Below are positions 1-6,928 of a stretch of 42,783 nucleotides of DNA, piece by piece. The notes under the pieces were generated by a model. That model did no database searches and was not told where the DNA came from. It saw nothing but the letters and a program-made list of their open reading frames with translations. The position numbers and the translations under genes were made by a program. Each line of letters opens with the position of its first letter. Within the stretch, counting starts at the first letter, position 1. The stretch covers positions 1-42,783 of the forward strand of contig JAIKWU010000074.1 of assembly GCA_024684455.1 (NCBI GenBank), given 5' to 3'. The stretch comes from Bacteroidaceae bacterium (GTDB lineage: Bacteria; Bacteroidota; Bacteroidia; Bacteroidales; Bacteroidaceae).

Positions 1-937
1 CCATCTTGTAGGCATGGTTGCTCTGGTTGGTGCCGCTGCCTGCGTTGTAGAACGAGAACTGGCCGCCGATGAGCAGCGTCGATTTGTGGTGGGTACAGGT
101 GAACGGGCCGCAGAAGGCTGCACAGGCTTCGCCGTTCTCCAAATGGCTGTTGGCGAAGAAAAGGCTGCTCTCGCTGCTGTAGCCACGCCCCATGTGGACG
201 CTCTGTCCGATGTAGGAGTGGTAGGCCTTGGCACCGTCGCTGACGGTAGAGCCCTCTGCCACGACACATTCGTCGAGCACGACGTCGGCTCCGATGAATG
301 TCGAGGCATCGTCGCGGCTCAGAATCGTCGTTTCCACGATGCGGCTGGCATTCTGGATTTCACAGGCATCGCCGACAAGGGTGTTCTGCATATCGCGCAG
401 CCCGACGATGCGGACGCCCTGACCGATTACACCGCGTTCCATGGGGCGACGTGCAGCCAGTTCGTGTTCGACGAGGTCGCGTACACACTTGTGCTCAAGC
501 ATCAACGAGGCGGTCTGTGCGGTGAGTTTGTCGTAGATGACGACGTTGCCGTCGCCGCCTTCGTTCAGCACGCTGACGACCTGTCCCTGCCCGAAGGTCG
601 GTTCGCCCTGAGTGGAGATTACGCCTACGTTCGAGATGTAGGTGCGGTCGCCGATGTCGTAGCCACCGATGTAGCCCACGACATTCTCAATCAGGCAATC
701 GTTGCCGATGCTGACGTTGCGAAGGGTGGCGTTGCGGATGCCGCAGCGGCGAGTGAAGCCTTCGCTCACTTCGAGCGTGCCGCTCATACCGCCGATTTCG
801 ATGGTTCCATAAAAGAAAACATTTCTTACTTCTGAGGCGCGAAAGTCGTATTCATCGACCATCACGTCCATCCAATCCTCGGCAGAACAGCCTTGTTCCT
901 CAAGGATTGCGATTTCTTTTTCAGTTAATTTGCGCAT
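1..937 (-). CDS. DUF4954 family protein, partial (C-terminus outside window)
   Basis: The reverse frame is open from an ATG at 937 to the window edge (312 codons), so only the N-terminal part is present. It begins MRKLTEKEIAILEEQGC, which I recognise as the usual start of Bacteroidales DUF4954 proteins. The body repeats short turns such as IGNDCLIENV and IGDRTYISNV, the pattern of left-handed beta-helix (hexapeptide) proteins. Sugar-nucleotide or acyl transferases share that fold, but no catalytic function is established for this family as far as I know. There is no signal peptide, so it is probably cytoplasmic. It lies 72 bp downstream of hflX on the same strand and may be cotranscribed with it. 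Family call is fairly sure; function is unknown. Confidence 0.85.
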   Translation of the reverse strand, partial: MRKLTEKEIAILEEQGCSAEDWMDVMVDEYDFRASEVRNVFFYGTIEIGGMSGTLEVSEGFTRRCGIRNATLRNVSIGNDCLIENVVGYIGGYDIGDRTYISNVGVISTQGEPTFGQGQVVSVLNEGGDGNVVIYDKLTAQTASLMLEHKCVRDLVEHELAARRPMERGVIGQGVRIVGLRDMQNTLVGDACEIQNASRIVETTILSRDDASTFIGADVVLDECVVAEGSTVSDGAKAYHSYIGQSVHMGRGYSSESSLFFANSHLENGEACAAFCGPFTCTHHKSTLLIGGQFSFYNAGSGTNQSNHAYKM

Positions 938-974
938 AGTGTTTATGAATGTTTAGTGTTTTGTGTTGATAAGG

Positions 975-1013
975 TCAATGGCCAATGTTCAATGTTCAAT
1001 GGTCAATGGTCAA
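975..1013. repeat. Heptanucleotide tandem repeat (TCAATGG type)
   Basis: About five and a half copies of a 7-bp unit (TCAATGG, CCAATGT, TCAATGT, TCAATGG, TCAATGG) run without interruption through the hflX stop codon into the hflX/DUF4954 gap. Other 7-bp tracts with different units occur at 2280, 20745, 24739 and 33318. Confidence 0.75.
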
Positions 1014-2242
1014 ACAATATCGTCATACGTTTCAAACAGGAAGTCGTTGTAGGGATATTTCTGAACGTGCAGTTCGCGCACCTTCTTGTAGAGCACCTGT
1101 TTGAACTCCGGCACGTTGGTCTTGTCGCGCGCCGAGATGAAGAAGCAGGTGTCGCCCAACCGTGCCATCCACGTCCGCATCATTTCGTCGAGCGAGACAT
1201 TCTCACGGGTCGGCGGCGTCAGGTCGTCGGCATCCTTCTCCACCCAAGCGTAAGCATCGATTTTATTGAAAAGCACGAGCACGGGCTTGTCGGCACATCC
1301 GAGGTCGGCCAGCGTCCTCTCGACCACACGAATCTGCTCCTCGAAGTCAGGATGTGAGATATCGACCACGTGGACCAGCAGGTCGGCCTCACGCACCTCG
1401 TCAAGCGTCGATTTGAACGAATCGACCAAGTCGGTCGGCAGTTTGCGGATGAACCCGACGGTGTCCGAGAGTAAGAAGGGCAGGTTGTCGATGATGACCT
1501 TGCGCACCGTCGTGTCGAGCGTGGCGAAGAGTTTGTTTTCGGCAAACACCTCGCTCTTCGACAGCAGGTTCATCAGCGTCGATTTGCCCACGTTGGTGTA
1601 GCCGACCAGAGCCACACGGATGAGCCGTCCACGGTTTTTGCGCTGGGTCGATTTCTGCGTGTCGATGTCGGCGAGCCGCTGTTTGAGCAGGGCCATGCGG
1701 TTACGGATGATACGCTGGTCCATCTCCAACTGCGTTTCGCCAGGACCACGCAGTCCGACCGAACCGCCACGCTGACGTTCGAGGTGCGTCCACAGACGCG
1801 TCAGTCGCGGCAGCATGTATTTGTACTGAGCAAGTTCGACCTGTGTCTTGGCTGCAGCCGTCTGTGCGCGCATGGCGAAAATGTCGAGGATGAGGCTCGT
1901 GCGGTCCAGTATCTTCACCTGCAGTTCCTTTTCGATGTTGCGAATCTGCTTGGCCGTCAGTTCATCGTCAAAAATGACCATGCCGACTTCTTCCTCTGCT
2001 TCCTCACATTCCTTGATATAGTCCTTGATTTCCTGCAGTTTACCGCTGCCGATGTAAGTCACGCTGCTCGGTCCGTTCACACGCTGCGTGAACCGCTTGA
2101 CCACCTTCGCACCGGCTGTCTCGGCGAGAAACTCCAGTTCGTCAAGATATTCTTTCGTCTTTCGTTCGTCCTGATGAGGCGTAATCAGACCGACGAGCAC
2201 CGCCGTCTCCACCTTCGCCTCGCTAATCACAAATTCCTTCAT
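1010..2242 (-). CDS. hflX: GTPase HflX
   Basis: A 410-residue ribosome-associated GTPase of the Obg-HflX class, known in other bacteria to split stalled or stress-inactivated 70S ribosomes. The N-terminal HflX domain (about 15-130) and coiled linker precede GLRGPGETQLE (about 163-173). The G domain follows: P-loop GYTNVGKS at 214-221, G3 DTVGFI, G4 NKID and G5 SARD. Length is normal for Bacteroidetes HflX. The ATG at 2242 fits a promoter whose -7 box is at 2260-2267. The gene is divergent from the S41 protease gene; the shared upstream region holds a 22-bp repeat array. The stop codon lies inside a heptanucleotide repeat. Identification is secure. Confidence 0.97.
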   Translation of the reverse strand: MKEFVISEAKVETAVLVGLITPHQDERKTKEYLDELEFLAETAGAKVVKRFTQRVNGPSSVTYIGSGKLQEIKDYIKECEEAEEEVGMVIFDDELTAKQIRNIEKELQVKILDRTSLILDIFAMRAQTAAAKTQVELAQYKYMLPRLTRLWTHLERQRGGSVGLRGPGETQLEMDQRIIRNRMALLKQRLADIDTQKSTQRKNRGRLIRVALVGYTNVGKSTLMNLLSKSEVFAENKLFATLDTTVRKVIIDNLPFLLSDTVGFIRKLPTDLVDSFKSTLDEVREADLLVHVVDISHPDFEEQIRVVERTLADLGCADKPVLVLFNKIDAYAWVEKDADDLTPPTRENVSLDEMMRTWMARLGDTCFFISARDKTNVPEFKQVLYKKVRELHVQKYPYNDFLFETYDDIV

Positions 2243-2259
2243 ACTTCAATAATATCTTG

Positions 2260-2290
2260 CAAAGATACGATAAAAATGGCAAATGCCAAA
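2260..2290 (-). promoter_or_regulatory. Bacteroidetes-type promoter of hflX
   Basis: On the reverse strand, -33 TTTG (2287-2290), 19 bp, then -7 TATCTTTG (2260-2267) matches the TTTG/TAnnTTTG consensus. The -7 box ends 17 bp before the hflX ATG. The -33 element is part of the heptanucleotide repeat. Confidence 0.7.
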
Positions 2291-2306
2291 TGTCAAATGT
2301 CAAAAA
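2280..2306. repeat. Heptanucleotide tandem repeat (CAAATGT type)
   Basis: CAAATGC, CAAATGT, CAAATGT and a degenerate CAAAAAA follow at exact 7-bp steps upstream of hflX. Each unit carries TTTG on the reverse strand and one serves as the apparent -33 element. Confidence 0.7.
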
Positions 2307-2327
2307 AATAACAGACGAAGGACATTT

Positions 2328-2405
2328 CCAAGTGCTTGGAATTTTAGCGCTAAGCACTTGGAGTAATCACGCTAAGCACTTGGCGTATTTTTTCCAAGCA
2401 CTTGG
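2328..2405 (+). repeat. 22-bp-phased array of 12-bp quasi-palindromes (array 1, four units)
   Basis: Four 12-bp cores start at 2328 (CCAAGTGCTTGG), 2350 and 2372 (both CTAAGCACTTGG) and 2394 (CCAAGCACTTGG), exactly 22 bp apart, separated by 10-bp spacers. Arrays with the same core lie at 8698 and 30776. This one sits in the 370-bp divergent region between hflX and the S41 protease gene. The rest of that region holds CTCCCCCGAGGGGGAG (2441-2456) and the ACCGAAA tract. Function is unknown. Confidence 0.9.
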
Positions 2406-2508
2406 AGGGATAAGTGAAAAACTTCGGAAGCCCCCTCTGACTCCCCCGAGGGGGAGGACTTTTGCCCCCCCATCCCCTCCGACTCGTTGTGTACGGTTGT
2501 ACGGTTAA

Positions 2509-2550
2509 ACCGAAAAAACCGAAAACCGAAAACCGAAAAACCGAAAAAAC
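2509..2550. repeat. ACCGAAA-type short tandem repeat
   Basis: ACCG followed by an A-run occurs five times, starting at 2509, 2518, 2525, 2532 and 2540 (steps of 9, 7, 7 and 8 bp), just upstream of the S41 protease promoter. The tract is non-coding and A-rich. Confidence 0.7.
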
Positions 2551-2560
2551 TCAAGTAAAC

Positions 2561-2591
2561 TTGGTTTTTTGCTCGCTTAATCGTACCTTTG
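2561..2591 (+). promoter_or_regulatory. Promoter of the S41 protease operon
   Basis: -33 TTG (2561-2563), 20 bp, and -7 TACCTTTG (2584-2591) match the Bacteroidetes consensus; the ATG follows at 2613. The surrounding GCTCGCTTAATCGTACC is identical to the promoter module upstream of gpmI (reverse strand, near 15005-15019). Confidence 0.75.
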
Positions 2592-2612
2592 CAGTCTATA
2601 TCACGACGGACA

Positions 2613-4262
2613 ATGAAACATACCCTGACCTTCCTGCTTTTGTATGCCGTGACGGCATTGCCGCTCTTGGCGCAGGACAAACCGAAGGAGGACCACTCGT
2701 TCAGTGTGTCTAAGAACCTTGACATCTTCAACACCCTTTACCGCAAACTCGACCTCTTCTACGTCGATACCCTCGATGCTGAGAAACTCATCCAGACGGG
2801 TATCGACGCCATGCTGTCGTCGCTCGACCCCTACACCGAGTACTACGCCGACGAGGACCTCGGCGACTTGAAGATGATGACGACGGGCAAGTATGGCGGC
2901 ATCGGGTCCATCATCCGTATGCGTAAGGACTCGACCATCATCATCGCCGAGCCTTACGAAGGGATGCCTGCCGCCGAGGTGGGACTAAAAGTGGGCGACG
3001 TGCTGAAGAAGATTGACGGCACCGACCTGAAAGGCAAGGCTGTCAGCGAAGTGAGCGACTTGTTGCGCGGCGAACCTGGCACGACCTTCGTGCTGCGTGT
3101 GCAGCGGCCTGGCGAGAAGAAGACGCGCGACTTCCGCATCACTCGCCGTAACATCAAGGTTGAGCCGATTCCCTACTACGGACTTGATGGAAACATCGGA
3201 TACATCGCCCTCACGCAGTTTACCGAGAACTGCTCTGCCGACGTGCGCCGTGCAGTGATTTCGCTGAAGGAACGAGGTGCCACAAATCTGGTCATCGACC
3301 TGCGTGGCAATGGTGGCGGACTGCTCAACGAAGCGGTGAGCATCGTCAACCTGTTTGTGCCAAAAGGCCTCACCATCGTCGAGACGAAGGGCAAGGTGCA
3401 GATGGCAAACAGTGCCTACACGACGACGGCAGAGCCCCTCGACACCATCACGCCGCTGTGCATCCTCGTGAGCAGCAGCACGGCATCGGCCGCCGAGATT
3501 GTCGCTGGTTCGCTGCAGGACCTCGACCGTGCCGTCGTCATCGGAACGCGCACCTACGGAAAGGGCCTCGTACAGAGTCCGCAGGAACTGCCCTACAATG
3601 GTCAGTTGAAACTCACCTCGTCGAAATACTACATCCCCAGCGGACGCTGCATCCAGGCGATTAACTACCGTGACCGACGCGAACTGGGCAAGGACGGCCG
3701 TGTACCCGACAGCCTGACCAACGTGTTCAAGACACGCAACGGACGCGAGGTGCGCGACGGAGGGGGCATCAAGCCTGACATTGAGGTGCGTCACGACACG
3801 ATGGCGAATGTCGTCTATTATCTCTCCACCGACGACGTGCTTACCGATTGGGGCACGCTGTACACCCAAAAGCACCCCACGATTCCGCCCATTGGCACCT
3901 TCGCCATTACCGAAGCGGATTTCGAACAGTTGAAGAAGATGGCACGTGAGGCAGACTTCAAGTACGACCGTCTTTCAGAGAAACGCCTGGAAGACCTCAA
4001 GAAGATGATGGAGTTCGAGGGCTACTACGAAGACGCCACTGACGAATTCAAGGCTCTCGAGCAGAAACTTACCCACAACATGGAACGCGACTTTGACCGC
4101 CGCCGCGACGACATCATCGAACTGATGGAACAGGAAATCGTCAAGCGCTACTATTATCAGCGCGGTGTCGTCGAGCAGGCTCTACAACACGACGACGACC
4201 TCAAGAGAGCCCACGAAATCCTGTCACAGCCCGACGAATACAAACGCATCTTACAGCCCTGA
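2613..4262 (+). CDS. S41 family C-terminal processing protease, exported
   Basis: A 549-residue tail-specific protease of the CtpA/Prc type acting in the periplasm. I chose the ATG at 2613, because the reading starting there opens with a signal peptide (MKHTLTFLLLYAVTALPLLAQ) and lies about 20 bp after a good -7 box; the frame is open further upstream. A PDZ domain lies around residues 95-170. The peptidase core follows with catalytic Ser292 in STASAAE and Lys317 in TYGKGLVQ, 25 residues apart as in E. coli Prc. A long charged helical C-terminal tail follows. It heads a forward cluster: a 66-residue membrane protein starts 5 bp after its stop. Substrates are unknown. A second S41 protease in this window is fused to CoaD. 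Confidence 0.95.
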   Translation: MKHTLTFLLLYAVTALPLLAQDKPKEDHSFSVSKNLDIFNTLYRKLDLFYVDTLDAEKLIQTGIDAMLSSLDPYTEYYADEDLGDLKMMTTGKYGGIGSIIRMRKDSTIIIAEPYEGMPAAEVGLKVGDVLKKIDGTDLKGKAVSEVSDLLRGEPGTTFVLRVQRPGEKKTRDFRITRRNIKVEPIPYYGLDGNIGYIALTQFTENCSADVRRAVISLKERGATNLVIDLRGNGGGLLNEAVSIVNLFVPKGLTIVETKGKVQMANSAYTTTAEPLDTITPLCILVSSSTASAAEIVAGSLQDLDRAVVIGTRTYGKGLVQSPQELPYNGQLKLTSSKYYIPSGRCIQAINYRDRRELGKDGRVPDSLTNVFKTRNGREVRDGGGIKPDIEVRHDTMANVVYYLSTDDVLTDWGTLYTQKHPTIPPIGTFAITEADFEQLKKMAREADFKYDRLSEKRLEDLKKMMEFEGYYEDATDEFKALEQKLTHNMERDFDRRRDDIIELMEQEIVKRYYYQRGVVEQALQHDDDLKRAHEILSQPDEYKRILQP

Positions 4263-4267
4263 CCACG

Positions 4268-4468
4268 ATGAACAAAGCGCAACGATTCAACCGCAACATG
4301 GGACTGGGGATGCTGGCTCTCGGCATCCTGGTCATCGCACTGGTCTTCGGCCTGCTATACTTTTCCTTCCGGATGCAAGCAGACCGTAAGGCCGCACAGG
4401 ACAAAGCCGCCCAAGGCGACAGCATCACCCTCCTGATTGACAACGAAGAAATGAACATTGAGAAATAG
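4268..4468 (+). CDS. Small single-pass membrane protein, unknown function
   Basis: A 66-residue protein with one strong hydrophobic segment (about 12-34, MLALGILVIALVFGLLYFSF) flanked by a basic N-terminus (KAQRFNRN) and a polar, charged C-terminal tail. The topology suggests an N-in anchored protein. It starts 5 bp after the S41 protease stop and its stop lies directly before the ATG of the WecB-like gene (TAG then AATG), so the three genes are probably translated from one message. I do not recognise a family. The tight packing and sensible membrane segment make it a credible gene rather than a chance frame. Confidence 0.7.
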   Translation: MNKAQRFNRNMGLGMLALGILVIALVFGLLYFSFRMQADRKAAQDKAAQGDSITLLIDNEEMNIEK

Positions 4469-4469
4469 A

Positions 4470-5558
4470 ATGAATATCTGTATCGTTTGCGGTGCCCGCC
4501 CCAACTTCATCAAGGTGGCACCACTCGTTAAAGCCATAGAAAGGGAACAGCAGGAAGGTGCAGACGTTGCCTTTAGCCTCGTCTATGCAGGTAATGCCGA
4601 CGACCCGTCGCTCGAGGAGAGTCTCTTCACCGACCTTGGCATCGAGCGTCCGAGCGTCTGTCTCGACGCCGAAGCAGACAGTCTGAACGTCCTTGCCGGA
4701 AACGTCATGTTCAAGTTCGACCAGTATCTCGCCCAGCACCCTACCGACGTGGTCATCGTTGTCGATGACCTTGCATCGACCATGTCGGCAGCCATCACTG
4801 CCAAAAAACGCGGTGTGCGGCTCGCCCATCTCGTGGCGGGAACACGATCGTTCGACATCAACATGCCCAAGGAAATCAACCGCCTCGTCATCGACGGTCT
4901 GAGCGACCTGCTCTTCACCGCCGGAGCCGGCAGCGACAGCAACATCAACCGAGAGGGTGCCAACATCTCGAAGACCTACATGGTCGGCAACATCCTTCTG
5001 GACACACTGCGTGCCAACCACAGCCGTTTCCAGCGTCCGCAGGTGATGGACGACCTCGGCATCGCAGACGGCTCGTACCTCGTCTTCACCCTCAACCGCA
5101 AGGCACTGATTCACAGCCGCGACAACCTTGCAGACATGCTCACGTCGCTCTGCAAGGCTGCTGGCGACACACCGGTCGTTGCCCCGTTGCGCGGCATGGC
5201 TGCCGAAGCCGTGAAGGACCTTTTGCCCGCCGACACGACTCACTTCCACATCGTCCAGCCCATGCCCTACCTCCAGTTCGGCTGGCTCACAGCCCATGCC
5301 CTTGGCATCATCAGCGACTCAGGCAATGTGGCCGAGGAAGCCACCTTCAACAGTGTGCCCTGCATCACCCTCAACAACTACACCGAGCACATCGAGACAG
5401 TGCTCCAAGGCACCAACGTCCTCGTGGGCGAAGACCCGCAGCAACTCGCCGACTACACCGCAAAGATGGTCGACGGCCACTGGAAGACAGCCACCCTGCC
5501 CGATCGCTGGGATGGCCGCACTGCCGAACGCATCCTGCACATCCTGCTCGAACGGTAA
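4470..5558 (+). CDS. UDP-GlcNAc 2-epimerase (WecB/MnaA)-like protein lacking catalytic residues
   Basis: A 362-residue GT-B fold protein resembling non-hydrolysing UDP-N-acetylglucosamine 2-epimerase along its whole length: GARPNFIKVAPLVKA at 8-22 (family GTRPEAIK), PKEINR at 133-138, and SDSGNVAEEATFNSVP near the C-terminus (family TDSGGIQEEAP). Compared with E. coli WecB as I recall it, Asp95 seems kept (D100). Glu117 of VEAGLR is Val122 here (LVAGTR), and His213 of HRRES is Asn209 (LNRKAL). It may therefore bind a UDP-sugar without epimerising it, or do other chemistry. The ATG at 4470 follows the stop of the small membrane protein by 1 bp. There is no sugar-biosynthesis cluster around it. 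Fold is fairly sure, activity doubtful. Confidence 0.8.
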   Translation: MNICIVCGARPNFIKVAPLVKAIEREQQEGADVAFSLVYAGNADDPSLEESLFTDLGIERPSVCLDAEADSLNVLAGNVMFKFDQYLAQHPTDVVIVVDDLASTMSAAITAKKRGVRLAHLVAGTRSFDINMPKEINRLVIDGLSDLLFTAGAGSDSNINREGANISKTYMVGNILLDTLRANHSRFQRPQVMDDLGIADGSYLVFTLNRKALIHSRDNLADMLTSLCKAAGDTPVVAPLRGMAAEAVKDLLPADTTHFHIVQPMPYLQFGWLTAHALGIISDSGNVAEEATFNSVPCITLNNYTEHIETVLQGTNVLVGEDPQQLADYTAKMVDGHWKTATLPDRWDGRTAERILHILLER

Positions 5559-5602
5559 AACTGACATTTTACCTTCTAACTTCTATTTTTTTAACTATTA
5601 AC

Positions 5603-6856
5603 ATGACTATGACACATCGCACCCTCCTTTGTACCCTATATCTCCTGCTTTGTACATCTGCTGCCTACGCACAGAAGTGGAAGTACGACTTCGTCGTGCC
5701 GCGCGACGGGAACTATCAGGCAGCCATCCATGCCGCCAACAACCGTGCAGACAAGCGCAAGCGCTTCCGCATCTTCATCCATTCCAGCAACTACCGCATC
5801 GGCAACACCACCGTGACACTCACCGCACCCAACACCAGCATCGTCGGTGAGGAATGGCAGAACACACAAATCGAAGCCTGCACACAGGTCGAAGGACTCG
5901 ACAAGACAGGAACGCTCATACTCCAGCGCGCCGACTCTACCTACATACAAGACGTAGAACTCTGGTCCAACTTCCAGAACGACGTGAAACTCTTTGCCAA
6001 CCGCTCCGTTGCGTTGAACGAGAAAAACTGCCGTGGCAACGTGCTCATGCAGGTCAGTCTGCTCGGCACACAAGACACATACTACACCAACTCAGGAGGC
6101 ACTACCTACGTCGAAGACAGCCGCATCGCCGGCACAGTTGATTTCATCTGTGGAGGCGGAACGGTCTATTTTAACCACTGCGACATTCGTCTGATCAACC
6201 GCGGCGACTCGACCAAGCACGACATCATTTGCGCTCCAGCCACTGAGGACAGCCGACAGTATGGCTACGTCTTCAGCGACTGCTATATCGACGGACCACG
6301 CCACCAGCAACACAACTACTGGCTGGGACGTCCGTGGCAGAACCGTCCGCGTGCCGCCTTCCTGAACTGTCAGATGAACATCGAGCCTAAAGAAGAAGGC
6401 TGGACCAACATGCACGGCACACTTCCTGCCTATTTTGCTGAATACCAGAGTCTGAACCGCGTGTTCGAGCCCATTGACCTGTCGAAGCGCCGCACGCTCT
6501 TCAAGGACAAACAGGGCACAGAACGTCTCGTCGGCTATCAGACCACGATGACGTCCGAGGTAGCAGAACAATACACCGTCGACCATGTCTTCCCTGACTG
6601 GAATCCACAAAAAAAGACCGAGCAGGTTCCCCCACCCGTCCTTACGCTCAAAGGTCGTGAAATCACTTGGACCGACATTCCCGAGGCCGGTTGTTATGCC
6701 ATTTGCCGCAACCGCATGGTTGTCGCTTTCACCACAGAGCCTCACTACACTGTTCCGTCTGGCACACGTGAAGGCACCTTGTTCTCCATCCGCTGCGCCA
6801 ATCAAATGGGTGGACTCGGACTGCGCTCCGAAGAAGTCTGCTATCCGCAGCGATAA
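5603..6856 (+). CDS. Secreted pectinesterase (CE8)
   Basis: A 417-residue pectin methylesterase that removes methyl esters from homogalacturonan. The signal peptide ends near AAYAQ (residue 24). The right-handed beta-helix domain carries the family signatures: QDTYY at 157-161, GTVDFICGGG at 177-186 and WLGRPW at 240-245. These give the expected catalytic Asp158, Asp180 and Arg243. The last 80 residues form an extra domain that looks fibronectin-like (EITWTDIPEAGCYAICRN). A second ATG at 5609 is an alternative start. It ends at a strong bidirectional terminator. With the GH115 gene near 23 kb it suggests use of plant cell-wall polysaccharide, although no SusC/SusD pair lies nearby. Confidence 0.93.
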   Translation: MTMTHRTLLCTLYLLLCTSAAYAQKWKYDFVVPRDGNYQAAIHAANNRADKRKRFRIFIHSSNYRIGNTTVTLTAPNTSIVGEEWQNTQIEACTQVEGLDKTGTLILQRADSTYIQDVELWSNFQNDVKLFANRSVALNEKNCRGNVLMQVSLLGTQDTYYTNSGGTTYVEDSRIAGTVDFICGGGTVYFNHCDIRLINRGDSTKHDIICAPATEDSRQYGYVFSDCYIDGPRHQQHNYWLGRPWQNRPRAAFLNCQMNIEPKEEGWTNMHGTLPAYFAEYQSLNRVFEPIDLSKRRTLFKDKQGTERLVGYQTTMTSEVAEQYTVDHVFPDWNPQKKTEQVPPPVLTLKGREITWTDIPEAGCYAICRNRMVVAFTTEPHYTVPSGTREGTLFSIRCANQMGGLGLRSEEVCYPQR

Positions 6857-6872
6857 GTTCTCAAGAACATAT

Positions 6873-6908
6873 AAAAAGGCGGAAGGTTCTGTACCTTCCG
6901 CCTTTTTT
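6873..6908. terminator. Bidirectional Rho-independent terminator
   Basis: A perfect 15-bp stem (AAAAAGGCGGAAGGT, loop TCTGT, complementary arm) has a T-run on both strands. It lies between the convergent pectinesterase and Na/Pi cotransporter genes. Confidence 0.93.
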
Positions 6909-6928
6909 GTGTTCGTTCTTCCTGTCTT

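Noticed and set aside
14-835. 273-codon forward frame at the left edge
   Set aside because: The reverse strand encodes a recognisable DUF4954 protein over the same bases.
2985-3875. Long reverse frame over the S41 protease, with similar frames at 4425-5297 and 35782-36849
   Set aside because: These are complementary-strand shadows of confirmed genes and contain no domains.
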